A DNA stretch of 64,000 bases from Sphaerulina vaccinii (Eukaryota; Ascomycota; Dothideomycetes; Mycosphaerellales; Mycosphaerellaceae). The DNA lies in assembly GCA_022570795.1 (NCBI GenBank), contig JAKUDP010000001.1, positions 4,030,001 to 4,094,000 of the forward strand, given 5' to 3'. A program made the translations under genes and the position numbers. Numbering within the stretch: the stretch's first letter is position 1; each line of letters starts with the position of its first letter. Shown piece by piece: positions 1 through 9,956 of the stretch. The notes under the pieces are model-generated. The model searched no databases, was not told the origin of the DNA, and saw only the letters and a list, made by a program, of their open reading frames with translations.

Positions 1-879
1 AAGATCGAAGACACAGATTCTGGACTCTGGCGCGGGATCCTCATCGGCTCGACTTTGAGCATGTATTTGGGTGCTCTTGCCATGACTATTGTCATGTACA
101 TCTTCTTCGCCAACAGTGGGTGCAGCATGAACCAAGCTGCGATCACCATGAATCTGATATTCCTGATCGGTATCAGCGTCATGTCTATTCACCCGGCCAT
201 TCAAGCGAACAACCCTCGAGCCGGACTGGCGCAAGCTGCTATTGTGTCTATCTACTGCAGCTATCTCACGCTTTCGGCAGTAGCTATGGAGCCAGATGAC
301 AAGAGCTGCAACCCTCTGGTGCGCGCCGCAGGCACTCGCAAAGCAAGCATCATCCTCGGAGCTGTTGTCACTTTCATCACTTGCGCCTACACTACCACCC
401 GCGCAGCCACATACGGACTTGCCATGGGCGCAGCGAACAAGGGATACGTCTCGCTAGACAACGAAGCCGATAGCCACGATCTCGTCGACACACAACCAGA
501 ATCGCGCAGAGCAATGCGTCAGGAAGCTCTTCGTCGCGCAGTAGAATCTGGAGCCCTACCAGCATCAGCGCTGGACGAAAGCGACGACGACGATGATGAA
601 GCAGATCCGAAGCATAAGAATGATGATGAGAAGCAGAGGACGCAGTACAATTACTCGCTATACCACATCATCTTCATGCTGGCCACAGCGTGGGTTGCCA
701 CTCTGCTCACGCAGAACATCGGAAGTGATAGTTTGATCGAGAAGGGTGATTTCGTCCCCGTGGGCAGGACATACTGGGCAAGCTGGGTGAAGATCGTATG
801 CGCATGGGTATGCTATGGTATCTTTGGGTGGACTCTGGCGGCACCTATCATAATGCCTGATAGATTCGATTACTCGTGA
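1..879 (+). CDS. Tms1/SERINC family membrane protein (3' part)
   Basis: The frame is open from the first base of the window, so the gene begins upstream; 292 residues and the TGA stop are visible. The family consists of multi-spanning membrane proteins of endomembranes and vacuole linked to serine incorporation into lipids (serine incorporator, yeast Tms1). Visible features are several hydrophobic segments, the family-like stretch around residues 29-65 (YIFFANSGCS, then MSIHPAIQANNPRAGLAQA), SIYCSYLTLSAVAMEPDD, an acidic cytosolic loop with a run of Asp after the middle, and a C-terminal NYSLYHIIFMLATAWVATLL block followed by a last membrane span. No intron is needed in the visible part. The family is clear from these motifs; the exact role in this fungus is inferred. 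Confidence 0.9.
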   Translation, partial: KIEDTDSGLWRGILIGSTLSMYLGALAMTIVMYIFFANSGCSMNQAAITMNLIFLIGISVMSIHPAIQANNPRAGLAQAAIVSIYCSYLTLSAVAMEPDDKSCNPLVRAAGTRKASIILGAVVTFITCAYTTTRAATYGLAMGAANKGYVSLDNEADSHDLVDTQPESRRAMRQEALRRAVESGALPASALDESDDDDDEADPKHKNDDEKQRTQYNYSLYHIIFMLATAWVATLLTQNIGSDSLIEKGDFVPVGRTYWASWVKIVCAWVCYGIFGWTLAAPIIMPDRFDYS

Positions 880-924
880 GGGAGGAACTCAGTACTCAGC
901 GACTTTACTATATATCTTGAATGC

Positions 925-930
925 AATAAA
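925..930 (+). terminator. polyadenylation signal AATAAA
   Basis: AATAAA lies 46 bp after the stop of the Tms1/SERINC gene, in the usual range for a fungal polyadenylation element. It is assigned only by position and consensus. Confidence 0.4.
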
Positions 931-1393
931 TACAACTGCAGCCTGGCTCGACAAAGCCTTGACGACTCAGACGCCAGCATATGCATGACATCTTCCGAAC
1001 ATGTTCCAGGCGCCGCCCCACCACGTGACGATTGGCCTGAGCATCCTAGCTTGCGGGAGGATCTACGCCTTTGCCGCCAACCCTCATCAGGAGATGCGCC
1101 ATCTTCGCTTGCGGTGTACAAATAGTAACGAGCTGAATTGCATGGCTGTCAGCCTCATGCTCGACAGCTCCTTTCAGTATTCGAGGCCGCTCAGTCAGTT
1201 ACATATGTCTGCTTACGCCCATGACCATGATCTCAGGAGCTGTTCGCCGGGAGTGAACATCTAGCAGGGACCAGGACCACAGGACTGCTTTACATTGTGC
1301 ACTAGCTAGTTGCAGTTGATACAGCATTTGCTCAACTTACAACCCTGGAAGTGTCTCGCTGAGCTCGCAGGCTAAACCTATCTCTTCAGCAAC
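931..1393. other. intergenic stretch
   Basis: Spacer between the Tms1/SERINC gene and the modin-like gene. Short ORFs on both strands have no recognisable domain or splice partner. It presumably holds the promoter of the gene at 1394, but no clear TATA box is seen. Confidence 0.5.
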
Positions 1394-3177
1394 ATGGTCG
1401 ACGCCAATCTGGTTGTGGCAGTAGTGTCACTGGTCATTGCAATCATTGCATTCGTAGTTGCTATTGCACAAGCCACGCAACAGTTCGTGTCGAGTGCTGA
1501 GGGCTATCGATCATGTCGAGAAGGTGTGATGGGTCTGTGGGGGAGAATGACAAAGAGAAGATTCACCTGGGAGGAAGTCCGGTTCAAGGTCATGCTCAGA
1601 ACTCCAGTCCTGTTCGTTGCTGTACCAGGCAATGATCGTGGACCTATACTGGATCGTCCCATCTACGAGATCACGGGAACCGCTAGAAGCTACAGCGACA
1701 CACACTGCAGGATTCCACTGGAGCAAGCAAAGGATGCAAGAGCTGGAGCCGCTCGTGTGCGCACAGCAGACGATGAGTACGCTACTTGGGTTGTACTTAT
1801 GGAGACTCTGCAGAAAGCTGAAGCGGAAGGCAGGCAATGGGACTTCGAACAGGCCAAGAAAGGCACTGCAAAAGCTTTCGCTCATGTACCTTATTCCTTG
1901 GTTGTGCAAGTCCAGGAGAAGAAGCGCAGTTGGGATCAAATGCCAGACGCAGTCAAGAAGCCATTCGCCACCACGAACATAAGTCACGTCATTGAGATGG
2001 CAGCTCTACTTGGCATGCAGTGGGTCAAGTTCGACCAAGATAACTGGAACCTACGAGCTGAAGGTAATGGCTTCATGCTATTGTCACAGAGCATATGGGG
2101 CTTGGGCGTCAGCGTGTCCTTCTCAGTCACAGGAAGATCGAGCTTTGCAGAAAAACGAATGATACCCTGCCACGCTATCAAAGCAATGCTATTCGGCAGC
2201 GTCGACACTATCTTCCACGGCTTACAGCTGAATTTCGAGCCCAAGAAGGAGAAGTGGGAGGACATGTATACCACTCAGCGAACATTACGACGCCTCAAAC
2301 TCGATCGCAAAACGATGGAGCGATACTTTGATCGGAAAGAACACAGTGTTGTGCGATCTGGTAAGTACAACGAATGCACTCGCTTGGCAGCAAAGCTGAT
2401 CATTGCACAGTCAGTTTTGAAATGATCGCCATGCTTGGTCAAGTCCTCCGCATTCCTGGCAGCAGTTTCAAAAGACTCCCTAATCCGACTTCCGACCCAT
2501 GGCTGAATGATCTGGATCCTTGCCGGATACAGTACGAGTTCCAACAGTGCATCAAACAGATGATAGTCGAACCCAATCCAACTACTTCCGACCAGCTTCG
2601 CTGGATTCAGGCCTCGTGGACTGACACACTCCACCCAGTCTGGAAACACCACGAATCACACATCGACATCATTCTCCGAGATGCAGTGCAACAAGTCCTC
2701 GAGCAATGCGACTCATATCTCACAAATTGTGGCGAAGCGACTGTGATCTTCGCCGTAGGCGCGCATATCTCAGCCGTGCTGGAAGAGATCACGGATTCGC
2801 AATCGTTCCTTCATTCGAGAGAGTGTGACACCGAAGAAGAGATATGGCAGCATTACTTTGACAAGATCCTCAAGAAGGTACTGGCATTCAAAGGCACGTC
2901 CGAAGCTGAGAGAGTGATACAGCGTACTGCGAGTGTGGTCAACTCTCCAGTCTCCCCTACGACTGCGGATGTGGTGAACCCACCCGCGGTTGCAAATGGA
3001 GGCACAAAGACAGCGAGCATCTCCTCCGTCAGTAAAGCTGAGCTGAGACAAGATATCTGGTTGATGCTCATGTTCAGGATGAGTCTTTGGTGGTTGTTGC
3101 ATGACTTTGACGAGAATGATCAGTTGATTATACCCACTAGGTTGAAGGGGAGTCGGATGCCGGTCTATATTCTATGA
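1394..3177 (+). CDS. modin-like membrane-anchored protein, join(1394..2360,2411..3177)
   Basis: Two exons give 577 residues. The intron 2361..2410 (50 bp) starts GTAAGT and ends CACAG; joining keeps frame through ..VVRS|VSFEMIAMLG... The N-terminus has one strong hydrophobic segment (residues 5-27, VVAVVSLVIAIIAFVVAIAQ) and then the pattern EGYRSCREGVMGLWGRMTKRRF with an EVRFKV block. I recall this arrangement from the fungal family annotated as modin, first named in Podospora; that link is from memory and needs a search. The rest is probably cytosolic, with a Ser/Thr/Pro linker near residues 510-545 and a hydrophobic stretch near the end (DIWLMLMFRMSLWWLLHDF). No catalytic motif was seen. 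Function is unknown. Confidence 0.75.
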
Positions 3178-3645
3178 AGCGAGACATCGATGACCTTACG
3201 GAACCACATCAAGCAGGCACAATGACGGTCGCAGTGTGGCGCCTTCGAGAAGGAATTCTGGTACCACTATGGCGTTATCTTAAGCTGCGGCCACATAGGA
3301 CAAGCAGCAACCCCACAGCTTCAATCAGTTCAATCGAGTAGACATGTTTGCGTGGCTGACGAGAGCGTAGATGTCTCCCCCACGATTGTCTTCGAGCACC
3401 GTAACAAAGAAGAATCGCGCTTCATCGCAATTCCTGAGGGAGCACAAGATGCCAGCTACCAGCGCGAAAATTGCGGCTGAGTCCACACTTGCAACCAACC
3501 TGCCAAGGTGTAGGTGATCGTGTAACCGCAATCTCTTGTTCGTGGTTGGAAAGCTCCACCTCGGCTTCTCATTCCAGTCGTACGGCTGAGGCGGTGTTGC
3601 AGATCATCAACGTATTCGAGAAGAAGGACATGCTCACCGGTATCC
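3178..3645. other. intergenic stretch
   Basis: No supported gene. It precedes the metalloprotease, whose true start is unclear, so an undetected 5' exon with the signal peptide could lie here. Confidence 0.4.
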
Positions 3646-5602
3646 ATGTGCATCAATGTTTGGAATAATCTTAGCTGGTATGACTCGAGACAGCACGCAA
3701 ATGATGCTCGTGCATGTTGGAAGTCTCTACTCGAAGGTATAAGGCTCACTGCTTACGCACAGTTGATCATCACAACTCAGAGTCATCAACAGCGGCAGCC
3801 TCCATCCAAAACGCTGAACCTCATCTACAACACACTGATCCTCGGGTCGTTCATGGTTCCTTCTGGGGCTGCGTCTGTCGAGCTGGAGAACGAAAAGACT
3901 TCCACACCAATCAAGGCAAGCCGCGATCTGCCAGAAGTTCTTGCATTCGATGGCATCGACTGGGAGCAAACCAACAACGTCTCTGTATGTTCCGTTGCGC
4001 AAAGGAACATTCTGCAGGAGACTGCGCAAAGCATCTACGACTGGTATGGGCTTGCGCCCCTAGGTCAGCAGTCTGAGGCCTCGAATCCAGCTTGGCAACG
4101 CTTCTTCGGAGGACGAATCAAGAGTGGCACTCCTCTGCCTCGATACACCTGGTTCGGCGAGCACTATCCGCGAAGTGCTGTCGAGAGGGACTGGCTCAAG
4201 CGCGTTGATGGTACATATAAACATATTCAAGCATCGATGCGAGCCGCCAGAGACTATCCCTCCACTGGAAATCAATATAAGCGAAATCGCCGTGTTGCAT
4301 TCCTTTGCCAGTCAGCAGAGCGGGTCCCGGGATACTGTGCTGCCAACAAACACTTACCGGCCTATACCACTAGGAACGATGGTGGCTGGCCACAAGAAGG
4401 TCATGGCTACACGATTACCTTTTGCGATCTCTTCTTCGACAAAGATCGGGTATCGGCCAAGGACCTTGTCAACGCAAAGCCGACATCTTCCCTTGCAAAA
4501 CTGCAGACTTTCGAGCATATTCTATATCACGAATACATGCATGTCCGCTGGTTTGGTCACCCATATCAGATTGTTGACGTTCGAGATTCGCTCCGACAGT
4601 CGGAAGACCCTGTGGATATCTACGGAGTGAATGCCGCTTCTGCTTATGCACGCAAGTTTTATGCAACGAACTCATCTGTCAATCCAATGACTGGAGTGAA
4701 CGCCGACAACTTTGCTTGGTATGTCACCAACATCATTGTGCGAGATGCTTGGGGCGCTGCTGCCGATCCCTTCAACTACCTAGATCGCGATGGATATGCT
4801 CATCTTGCACGGCGCACAGGCGCGGTGTCTACCGAGAGATTGGTACCATACTCCAATGCACAGCATAGACGTCGTGAATCACATCCTGCCGATCAGCAAG
4901 AAGCTGTCCAGGATGAGAATGCTTGGCCACGAAACTGCATCTGGTCTGGGAAGGAGAATGGCACTTATGAAGCAGATCAAAGTCTGTGTGAAATGATCCT
5001 TGACGACTACGATGAATGGGTATCTGAAGAACTGGGAACAAAACTCTCGGCTACATGTCAATCGATCGATCCCAGCGCCCCTTTCACAGATCTGAAAGCC
5101 GTACATCCGGACTGCAAATGTACAGATGCAAAAACAGAACATTCTATCAGGCTCTATGACATTGCGAAGTGTAAAGGTTTTGTTGGAGTTACGCTTGGGT
5201 GTCGTAATGCGAAGGATGGAGGTTGCGACTGTCGGACTAACCTCAACGATGGTCTGCATCATGTCAGTAAGGCATCAAAAGGACGTGCGAGTTGCAAAGA
5301 TTTCTCGAGAGGAGGGATGTCCGAGAAGGATATCGATGACTTGATCGCTACGGGAGGCTATTCTTACTGCAGGAGGCAGCATCTACTCAGTCATTACCAA
5401 GGTATCTACTCGTCGAAGTCTTCCGGCGTTACAGTCGTATGCAGAATGTCGTGCCGTCAACTTAGATCCGGACTGTTTTTGCTCTCGTATGTTGTATGGA
5501 GAACGCCTAAGGATCTGGTATACTTGTGTTACGACAGGGGTAGAATTTTGTGTAACGAGAAGGATCCTCGATGTTTTAGCGATGCCGACGACAATATCGT
5601 GA
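3646..5602 (+). CDS. secreted M35-like zinc metalloprotease with Cys-rich C-terminus, join(3646..5401,5445..5602)
   Basis: The protein carries HEYMH (HExxH, about residue 302) followed by DPVDIYG and later NADNFAWYV. This order resembles deuterolysin/aspzincin (M35) proteases, where a downstream Asp is the third zinc ligand. The sequence upstream of the mature part contains a signal-peptide-like stretch (LNLIYNTLILGSFMVPSGAAS, residues 58-78), but the ATG at 3646 places 57 unlikely residues before it, so the start may be wrong or a 5' exon is missing. The C-terminal third is cysteine rich. The uninterrupted frame runs to 5646, but a 43-bp intron (5402..5444, GTATCT..GCAG) moves into a frame whose residues (LDPDCFC, then Cys after 14 and 7 residues) repeat the earlier module VHPDCKC. 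I prefer the spliced 637-residue model. The family is inferred from motifs, not a search. Confidence 0.7.
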
Positions 5603-8129
5603 CCAAGCCGGCCTCTATCGCAGCTACAGAAGATAGAGGCCCCTAGTCGCAGCCTAAGGTCCATTTGCATGAACGTTCTTGGTCAATCCGGCTAGGTCAA
5701 CTTCTGGGTGAAAAGTTCCCGAGTCGAAGGGCATGGCACGCCATTTCGCATACCACTGTAACCTCTCATCATGCCAAGGAGTCTGTAAATATAGCTGGCC
5801 GCAGCGCTGTGGTGGCGTTAGCTCTGCCGTGTGTGCTGCAGGATTGGGCTTCACCTAGCTGCACGTGATGGCGAGGCTGTCGAAGAGTCGCAGAGGTGTG
5901 GGTCATTGATTTCCATATAGCCTGGGCAATCATGGATGTATCGCAGTAGCTCACATATGTCTTTACAGAGCTCATTGGATGAACGTCAATCAGCAAGAGT
6001 CATTGGGCTCGGTCGGTGGATGGCATGACTAAATCTGACCAAAGTCTCGAGCTGAGCGTTGAAGTTGCTTCGACCTGCACATTCAAGACTACACCTACTT
6101 TAGGATGCATGATGACCTGCCCAGAGCTCATATCTAGCAGTGTGTGCTTCAAGTTCTCCAGCTTGGTCTGAGTCTACCTCGTTCCATCCCGAACCTCAGA
6201 AAAGCTCTTTCTTTTCTGCGACCATCGTCTGCTGTGATAGAGTCTCGCATCAACCATCAATCCTCATCGCATCTTATCAGACATGAGCAATATGTTGTAG
6301 GTGAGAAGGCTGCTAGTGACTCTCTATTCTTCGATCTCGATGTAGGTAGTCTCCATCGATAAATATAGCATCTCGGCAACCTCGTTGCGTAGTTTCCTCG
6401 ATCGTATACCGTTGCCATGGTGGCGAATAAGGTATAAATTGAATTCTCGGCTTCGTTGATTCTGATTCTCCTGTACTCATCGAAGGCGTGAAAGTCTTGT
6501 CTTCCTGATTACGTTGTTTTCAACAAAGTCTGATACCCGCCGTGCTTTATAGCCGGTGTGGTTTTTCCAGGGTGGTCGATGGTCAGTACACCTCAGTACG
6601 TACTGTACTGTTTGATCAGCGTAGTACAATCAGGCGGAGACCTCGAAAACGGCAGTACAAACAAGCGGAAGCTCGCTGTCTGTCTGTCTGTCTGCGTGTA
6701 CTGGCCTGCTACGAGGGTAGTAGCGGAGAGCCCTCGGAGATTGTATAGACCCACTTTTCGAGCCGCACCGCCGCCAAGAACCTAGTCGCCAGTACGGACA
6801 GTACAGACAAGCAGTAATTGGTCCGATTATGGACGATACGATCAGACGAGCCGTCCCGGCCAATCAATCAAGCACTACCCCCGCTTGGCGTCTGTCTGTC
6901 TGTCGACCACCCTGGGTTTTTCTCACTTTCACCAATTAGTTCGCCCGCTGTTTGAGATTCGACGACACCAAAGCCTTGATTCCCTAGCAGACGTCGTTTG
7001 CAAGGTCGCGTACCCGCCGCGCTGTATGGCTGGTGTGGTTTCAAGTCATACACTGAAAACTGCTCGACTGCGCATTCGACGAGCGAGAGATGACACCTAT
7101 TTTTCAGGAGCCGTATAAGTCAACGTTCCGGCATCTCTCCTGACCAAGCGGCGACCGTGGTAGCAAAGGCGACGCTGGAGTAGTTTCGCAACAGCACTCC
7201 CATGATGAGGAACGATGTCCTGCGGAGCCTAGGCCTCCTTGTGGACCAAGCATTCAGAAGTGGAGAAAGTGTGCAGCGGCGATTTTCAAGCTCTCTGGGC
7301 GCCTTGTCACGTTGCTCTTCTCGCACGTCCACGAGCCGACTGCGATAACAGAGGACCATCTGTGGCGCTCACAAGAAACGACCTCGAACCAGAGATGACT
7401 TGCACCAAAGGCCAACTCGCTCCGCAATGCTGGTCACACCGAGCGGCCAACAGTCCAGACAGTATGCTGCAGAAACTTGGAGATCTCGCAGAGAGCTGTG
7501 TATGTAGTGCTATGCTTTCCGGTCAATCCTCTCTTCGTGGTCAAGGCACGGGAAATGGAGATGCTGCCTTTAGGCCTCGATGAACTTGGCATTCCGAGCT
7601 GCAAGCCGTGCTCAAGCACCGAATTCAGTTCCATAGGCGCACGAATGGATGGAGAGGTCTACGTCCCAGATCAGATGCGTGAGGCCGTGACACTCTCACA
7701 TGGAAGCGCAAGGCTGGTGATCGGTGATGTTGTGTGCTTCTTGCTCGCGACAATGACTGGCTTTAAGTCGGAAGTCTTCGGCTGGCACTTGAGTTGATTG
7801 GGGCTGTATTATTCGGCGTGTCGTGGGCTATAATCCTGGACCCGTGGGTTAAGCCTCGTGGAGGCACAGGTTATCGTATCACGAGATACGGAAAGGACGA
7901 GTTGGCTTGATAGTGTGTGTGGGAGGGAGGCTGAGAAATGCGATAGCTTGCGCAGCTTTATGAAACAACCAACACATTGCAGGGTTAGATTGATACCAGT
8001 GGTCATCTGCGGTACTGCATCGATCACCAACCAAGATTCCAAGAGTGAGTAGTGTGACTGCGCCAATCCGTCCAGATAATCCTACAGATCTGTATGGTAT
8101 GGTGCAGTGGTCCCGCTTCTGTTTCCAGT
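5603..8129. other. 2.5-kb stretch without a supported gene
   Basis: Several 60-114 codon ORFs occur on both strands, but none has a recognisable motif, splice partners or a signal peptide. The interval 6534-7043 is repeat-rich and listed separately. The rest reads as ordinary mixed-composition spacer. A long noncoding RNA or a decayed gene cannot be excluded. Confidence 0.4.
6534..7043. repeat. nested degenerate repeats with (TCTG)n tracts
   Basis: Two copies of a block of about 31 bp beginning TACCCGCCG (6534 and 7011, same orientation, about four mismatches) bracket the region. Just inside the first copy is CCAGGGTGGTCGA (6567-6579), present as its inverse TCGACCACCCTGG at 6903-6915. Between them lie two TCTG microsatellite tracts (near 6676 and 6890) and several GTAC-rich words (CAGTACAAACAAGC, CAGTACAGACAAGC). 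The arrangement suggests an old repeat or a miniature element, but no transposase or clear target duplication was seen. Confidence 0.5.
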
Positions 8130-9422
8130 TCATGATATGTGTGCTGGCCAAAAGCGGCGCGGCAGCTGATGCTCAGATTCGATACCGTCAATGGCAAGCT
8201 CCATAAGTTTCAAGGCGTCGCCCGAAGAGCTTGCCTGATCGGTTACACCAGAATGGTATAGCCAGGATCGAACATCGCGGATATATCCTGACTCGTCACG
8301 AGGACGATAGTCACTATTGAAGACCCGCTTGATCTTAGGCCCGATAGATTTGAACCAGTCTAAGGTCATGTTCAAAGGCGCCACCTTATCTCCGTACAGA
8401 TCCATATCCAAGCCAAGAGCTTGCCACTCCATGAGCAGGTCGATCTCCGCTCGAAGAAATCTTGTGAGATCGTCTAGACGATCGAGCTCGGCGCAGACAT
8501 AGATCCAGTAGTCGAGATTGTGCCTGACTACGCGACATAGCAAGAACTGCCATACCGCAAGGTGACGAGGAGCAACGCGGAGGATGCTCTCCTCCGATTT
8601 GAAATATTGGTTGAGTAAGCAGTAGGCGCCATGAGTGCCAGCACAGTCCACGTCCAGTGTGAACCAGAAGCAGGACCTTACCCGAGCGATTCGCGTATAG
8701 AGAGCTTCGATCTGAGAGCCCGGCGGTTGATCTTCGTAGCGGTGATTCATATGTGGGTGGCGGTATGCACAAGGTGGCCCCCCTAAGGACAGCGGTCTGA
8801 GGCTCGCTTGCTCTTTTACACCAAGTGCATCGAATTTCTCGAGCTTCCCGAGAAGCCTGACGGGACCGGTCTCGAATGAATAGGTGTTTCTGCTTTCACA
8901 CCGAAGATCGACTGTCACGGACGACAGCTTGTGGCCCTGACTAAGGAAGAGACATAAATAAGAAAAGGCATTCTCCACAACTGGATCCTCATGTCTGCCA
9001 AAAGGATTGTCGCGACTGTAGGCCCAGGGGTAGTCTCCTCCCCACAGCCAGTAAGTCTTGTCTGTGAGCGTCAGGCGGATGTGCCGCGACTTTCGTAGAT
9101 ACGGTGGCCAGATCAACGTGCGAACGTCCTTAGTTTCCTTCCTGTCACATGGTTGTGGCGCGTATGCTCCACACTTATGTCCGTTTGCCAGCACGCCTCC
9201 TGTCGTTACGCAGATCTCGACGACATTACTGTCATGCAAGATGTTGGTGCCTTCTTGAGATATCTGCTTGCAAGTGGCCAGTATCTGTGGAAAGCAGCGA
9301 ATCGTAGTTGAATCGCGAGAGGTAAGAAGCTCGGCATAGATCTGATTCCTGAGCTCACCTGGGAGGTCGAGTGATGAGCGCCTTTGCTCAGGTGCAGCAT
9401 TTCTGATGTGGCCGTTACTCAT
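8130..9422 (-). CDS. F-box-like fungal protein (paralogue of the gene at 16550)
   Basis: A 430-residue frame with DLPGELRNQIYAELL near its start, the F-box-like motif common in large fungal families of LPGELRNxIY proteins. It shares long blocks with the gene at 16550..17695 (PQILATC, GGVLxNGxKCG, a conserved late block VEWQALGLDMDLYG versus VEWQALGLDTELHG), so the two are dispersed paralogues on opposite strands. The frame stays open to 9575, which would add 51 residues. I chose the ATG at 9422 because homology begins shortly after it (SNGHIRNAAPEQRR versus EANHSAPERGD). Such proteins are thought to act as substrate adaptors in SCF ubiquitin ligases, but the C-terminal part has no known domain and the role here is unknown. 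Confidence 0.75.
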   Translation of the reverse strand: MSNGHIRNAAPEQRRSSLDLPGELRNQIYAELLTSRDSTTIRCFPQILATCKQISQEGTNILHDSNVVEICVTTGGVLANGHKCGAYAPQPCDRKETKDVRTLIWPPYLRKSRHIRLTLTDKTYWLWGGDYPWAYSRDNPFGRHEDPVVENAFSYLCLFLSQGHKLSSVTVDLRCESRNTYSFETGPVRLLGKLEKFDALGVKEQASLRPLSLGGPPCAYRHPHMNHRYEDQPPGSQIEALYTRIARVRSCFWFTLDVDCAGTHGAYCLLNQYFKSEESILRVAPRHLAVWQFLLCRVVRHNLDYWIYVCAELDRLDDLTRFLRAEIDLLMEWQALGLDMDLYGDKVAPLNMTLDWFKSIGPKIKRVFNSDYRPRDESGYIRDVRSWLYHSGVTDQASSSGDALKLMELAIDGIESEHQLPRRFWPAHIS

Positions 9423-9956
9423 TGTCAGGTCTGGATGGATGTCGTTTCGAGAGAAGGAAAAGTATTGAGTGAACACTGGTGGGGTGGAGAGCGGCTGCAC
9501 AGTCATCGCGGGTATCGAGGCGCAAACTGGCGGAGAGAACCGTTCCACATTCTTCATCTTGACCCGTGGCCACAAGGTGAGGTGGACGACGAATGCTGGT
9601 ACTCAGAGGTTGCTTGCGGGAACTATGGGAGCAGCCACTGGCTTGTGTCTTGGTTCGCACCGCCTGTAGCACAGCACAGCACAGTGTTAGTGATTAGTCG
9701 AGTGCCACAAATCATTACCGTGTCCAGATGTATGTTGCAAGTCATACGCTATCGTCCATGTGCGATCAGTATCGCTCGCTAAGGGGTATCTAAGTATGCA
9801 AGTAAAGCAGCTTGGCGTGTCCTGTCCGTCTCCTGTCATCTATCTCCGTTGTCTCGTGTCCGTTCGCGACTGGTGTCATACGCTCCGAACTGGCATAGTC
9901 GTTGATGCCTCAGTGGAGATCGATCCTCTCATCACATCCAGCTATACCTTTGCAGT
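9423..9956. other. intergenic stretch
   Basis: Holds the promoter of the minus-strand F-box-like gene and the 3' flank of the macro-domain gene, which ends at 9957. The F-box-like frame is open to 9575. No other supported feature. Confidence 0.4.

Noticed and set aside
7239..7797. Two overlapping plus-strand ORFs (114 and 106 codons)
   Set aside because: No recognisable domain, atypical composition and no splice partners; consistent with chance ORFs.
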